From the NCBI RefSeq assembly GCF_031846345.1, contig NZ_JAVRHX010000004.1, positions 248,001-312,000 of the forward strand: a DNA stretch of 64,000 nucleotides, written 5' to 3'. Positions 62,374 to 64,000 of the stretch are shown here, piece after piece. The position numbers and the translations under genes are program-made. This DNA is from Glaciecola petra (GTDB taxonomy: Bacteria > Pseudomonadota > Gammaproteobacteria > Enterobacterales > Alteromonadaceae). The first letter of the stretch is position 1; the number at the start of each line of letters is the position of its first letter. The notes below the pieces were generated by a model that saw only the letters and a list, made by a program, of their open reading frames with translations, ran no database searches and was not told where the DNA came from.

Positions 62374-63879
62374 CTAGTCGCCAACTACCACATCGGCCTT
62401 GTTCATCAAGTATTGTGAAAGCATTGGTACTGGTCTGCCAGTAGCGCCTTTATTGGCTCCACTCTTCCATGCCGTGCCAGCAATATCCAAATGAGCCCAT
62501 GTATACTTTTTAGTAAATCGAGACAGAAAACAAGCTGCTGTAATCGTGCCTGCAGGTCTTCCACCTAAATTTGACATATCTGCAAAGGGGCTCTCTATTT
62601 GGTCTTGATATTCATCCCACAATGGTAAACGCCACGCTTTGTCAGCACTTTGTTCTGATGCGTTCAATATTTCATGAGCAAGAGGATTATGTTGGCTCAA
62701 GACTGCCGTAGCGTGCTGGCCTAAGGCAATCACACAAGCGCCGGTAAGTGTCGCGATATCAATTACTAATTCTGGGTCAAATCGCTCAACATAAGTTAAA
62801 GCATCACACAACACTAAACGGCCTTCAGCATCGGTATTTAGGACTTCAACAGTTTGACCCGACATAGTCGTTAGGATATCGCCCGGTCTATATGCATTAG
62901 CATCAGGCATGTTTTCACATCCTGCAACTACGCCAATAACATTAATTGGTAAATTCATTTCTGCAACAGTTTTCATGGTACCAAGTACTGAGGACGCGCC
63001 ACACATGTCGTATTTCATCTCGTCCATGGCTTCACCAGGCTTCAGTGAAATACCGCCCGAATCAAAGGTTAAACCCTTACCAACCAGTACAATGGGCGCC
63101 TCACCTTTTTTACCGCCTTTATGATGAATAACACTCATAACAGATTCGTTTTCAGAACCTCTGCCCACTGCTAAGTAGCAATGCATGCCGAGCTCGTCCA
63201 TTTTCGCTTCGTTAATGGTGTCTAAGCTTAAACTCGCATAATTTTTGACCATGGCAGCCGCTTGCTCATTTAAATATTGCGGATTACAAATATTTGGCGG
63301 CATGTTGCTCACGTCTTTTGCCAGTTTTACACCTTCACTAATCGCAAGCGCATGGTCTATCGCACGCTCACCTACCGATAAGTCTTTGCGAGTTGGGACA
63401 TTAAATATCATCTTACGTAGCGGTCTTCTTGGCTCGCCTTTTTTTGTTTTCAATTGCAAAAATGTATAAACAGATTCGTTGGCTGCTTCAACTGCTTGGC
63501 GTACTTTCCAATAAGTATCACGGCCTTTAACATGTAACTCAGTTAAAAAACTTACAGCTTCCATAGAGCCTGTTTCATTCAAGGTTTTAATTGTCTTAGC
63601 AACTATTTGTTTATATTGGCGTTCGTTTAGCTCGCGTTCTTTACCACACCCAACTAACAAAACCCTTTCGCTTAACACATTCGGCACATGATGCAAGAGC
63701 AACATTTGACCGGCTTTACCTTCAAGGTCGCCACGGCGGATAAGGTTACTAATATACCCTTCGCTAATATTGTCTAACTGTTCAGCAACAGGCGTTAGAC
63801 GTCTGGGCTCAAACACACCAACTACGATACAAGCACTGCGTTGTTTTTCTGGGCTACCACTTTTTACACCAAATTCCAT
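62374..63879 (-). CDS. pepA: Leucyl aminopeptidase PepA
   Basis: Cytoplasmic M17 metallopeptidase that removes N-terminal residues; in E. coli it also binds DNA in cer recombination and carAB control. About 501 residues from ATG 63879, with TAAGGGAAA before it and the family opening MEFGVKSGSPEKQRSACIVVGVFEPRRL; the longer frame adds 14 residues without support. Metal and active-site residues lie in GKGLTFDSGGISLKPG and NTDAEGRLVLCDAL. It heads the pepA-holC-valS operon; in relatives lptF-lptG lie divergently just beyond this point. Confidence 0.95.
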   Translation of the reverse strand: MEFGVKSGSPEKQRSACIVVGVFEPRRLTPVAEQLDNISEGYISNLIRRGDLEGKAGQMLLLHHVPNVLSERVLLVGCGKERELNERQYKQIVAKTIKTLNETGSMEAVSFLTELHVKGRDTYWKVRQAVEAANESVYTFLQLKTKKGEPRRPLRKMIFNVPTRKDLSVGERAIDHALAISEGVKLAKDVSNMPPNICNPQYLNEQAAAMVKNYASLSLDTINEAKMDELGMHCYLAVGRGSENESVMSVIHHKGGKKGEAPIVLVGKGLTFDSGGISLKPGEAMDEMKYDMCGASSVLGTMKTVAEMNLPINVIGVVAGCENMPDANAYRPGDILTTMSGQTVEVLNTDAEGRLVLCDALTYVERFDPELVIDIATLTGACVIALGQHATAVLSQHNPLAHEILNASEQSADKAWRLPLWDEYQDQIESPFADMSNLGGRPAGTITAACFLSRFTKKYTWAHLDIAGTAWKSGANKGATGRPVPMLSQYLMNKADVVVGD

Positions 63880-64000
63880 TAAATTTCCCTTACGTTGCAT
63901 ACGCTTAAAATAAGTCGACAAAAGCTGTTTTAGCTTAAAATTTACTCTTTTACTATTTTATTTTTATAGTCAAACATTGCTTTGTTTTTATGATACATAG

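Overview
The window looks like chromosomal DNA from a marine gammaproteobacterium of the Alteromonadales (Alteromonas/Glaciecola/Paraglaciecola-like). The DNA is AT-rich, genes are densely packed on both strands, and long blocks keep the gammaproteobacterial order known from E. coli: zapE / zapG-degQ-degS; mlaFEDCB-ibaG-murA divergent from yrbG-kdsD-kdsC-lptC-lptA-lptB-rpoN-hpf-ptsN-rapZ-npr; then mgtE, arcB, gltBD; and pepA-holC-valS. I see no insertion sequence, prophage, CRISPR array, rRNA or tRNA. The genus is inference from protein resemblance and gene order.

Region by region. 1-5.1 kb: an exopolysaccharide-initiating sugar-phosphate transferase, a histone-deacetylase-like amidohydrolase, then a WYL regulator resembling the CapW/BrxR family with a TerB-like partner. 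The regulator has a good -10 box, a LexA-type SOS box and a perfect 16-bp tandem duplication in front of it. 4.3-13 kb: accessory genes, comprising a DUF2306-like membrane protein divergent from a NarL-type two-component pair, a YHYH lipoprotein, a Tat-type dienelactone hydrolase, DoxX, a thiolase and a trypsin-like protease with a PEP-CTERM-like tail. 13.1-13.5 kb: RNase P RNA (minus strand). 13.6-17.5 kb: a YCII/ECF sigma pair, a YebC/YeeN-type regulator and ZapE. 17.7-20.9 kb: ZapG and the periplasmic proteases DegQ and DegS.

20.9-34.4 kb is the envelope-biogenesis core. It encodes the Mla phospholipid-transport system with IbaG and MurA on the minus strand. On the plus strand are a cation exchanger, Kdo synthesis enzymes, LptC/A/B for LPS export, sigma-54, the hibernation factor HPF and the nitrogen PTS (PtsN, RapZ, NPr). 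34.4-44.7 kb holds MgtE, the anaerobic sensor ArcB (in which one of the two known redox cysteines is replaced) and both glutamate synthase subunits.

45-64 kb mixes housekeeping and accessory genes. These are a DUF2726 protein, MtnN next to a CobD/CbiB-like membrane protein and BtuF, a periplasmic rhodanese, TyrRS divergent from a MepM-type endopeptidase, an SRPBCC protein, a D-2-hydroxyacid dehydrogenase, a conserved cytoplasmic protein of unknown function, an Hpt-HD-GYP fusion, PlsC, RraB, a TonB-domain protein, and valS-holC-pepA. No complete new system stands out. The best lead is the putatively SOS-controlled CapW/BrxR-like regulator and its TerB-like neighbour at 2.8-4.3 kb.
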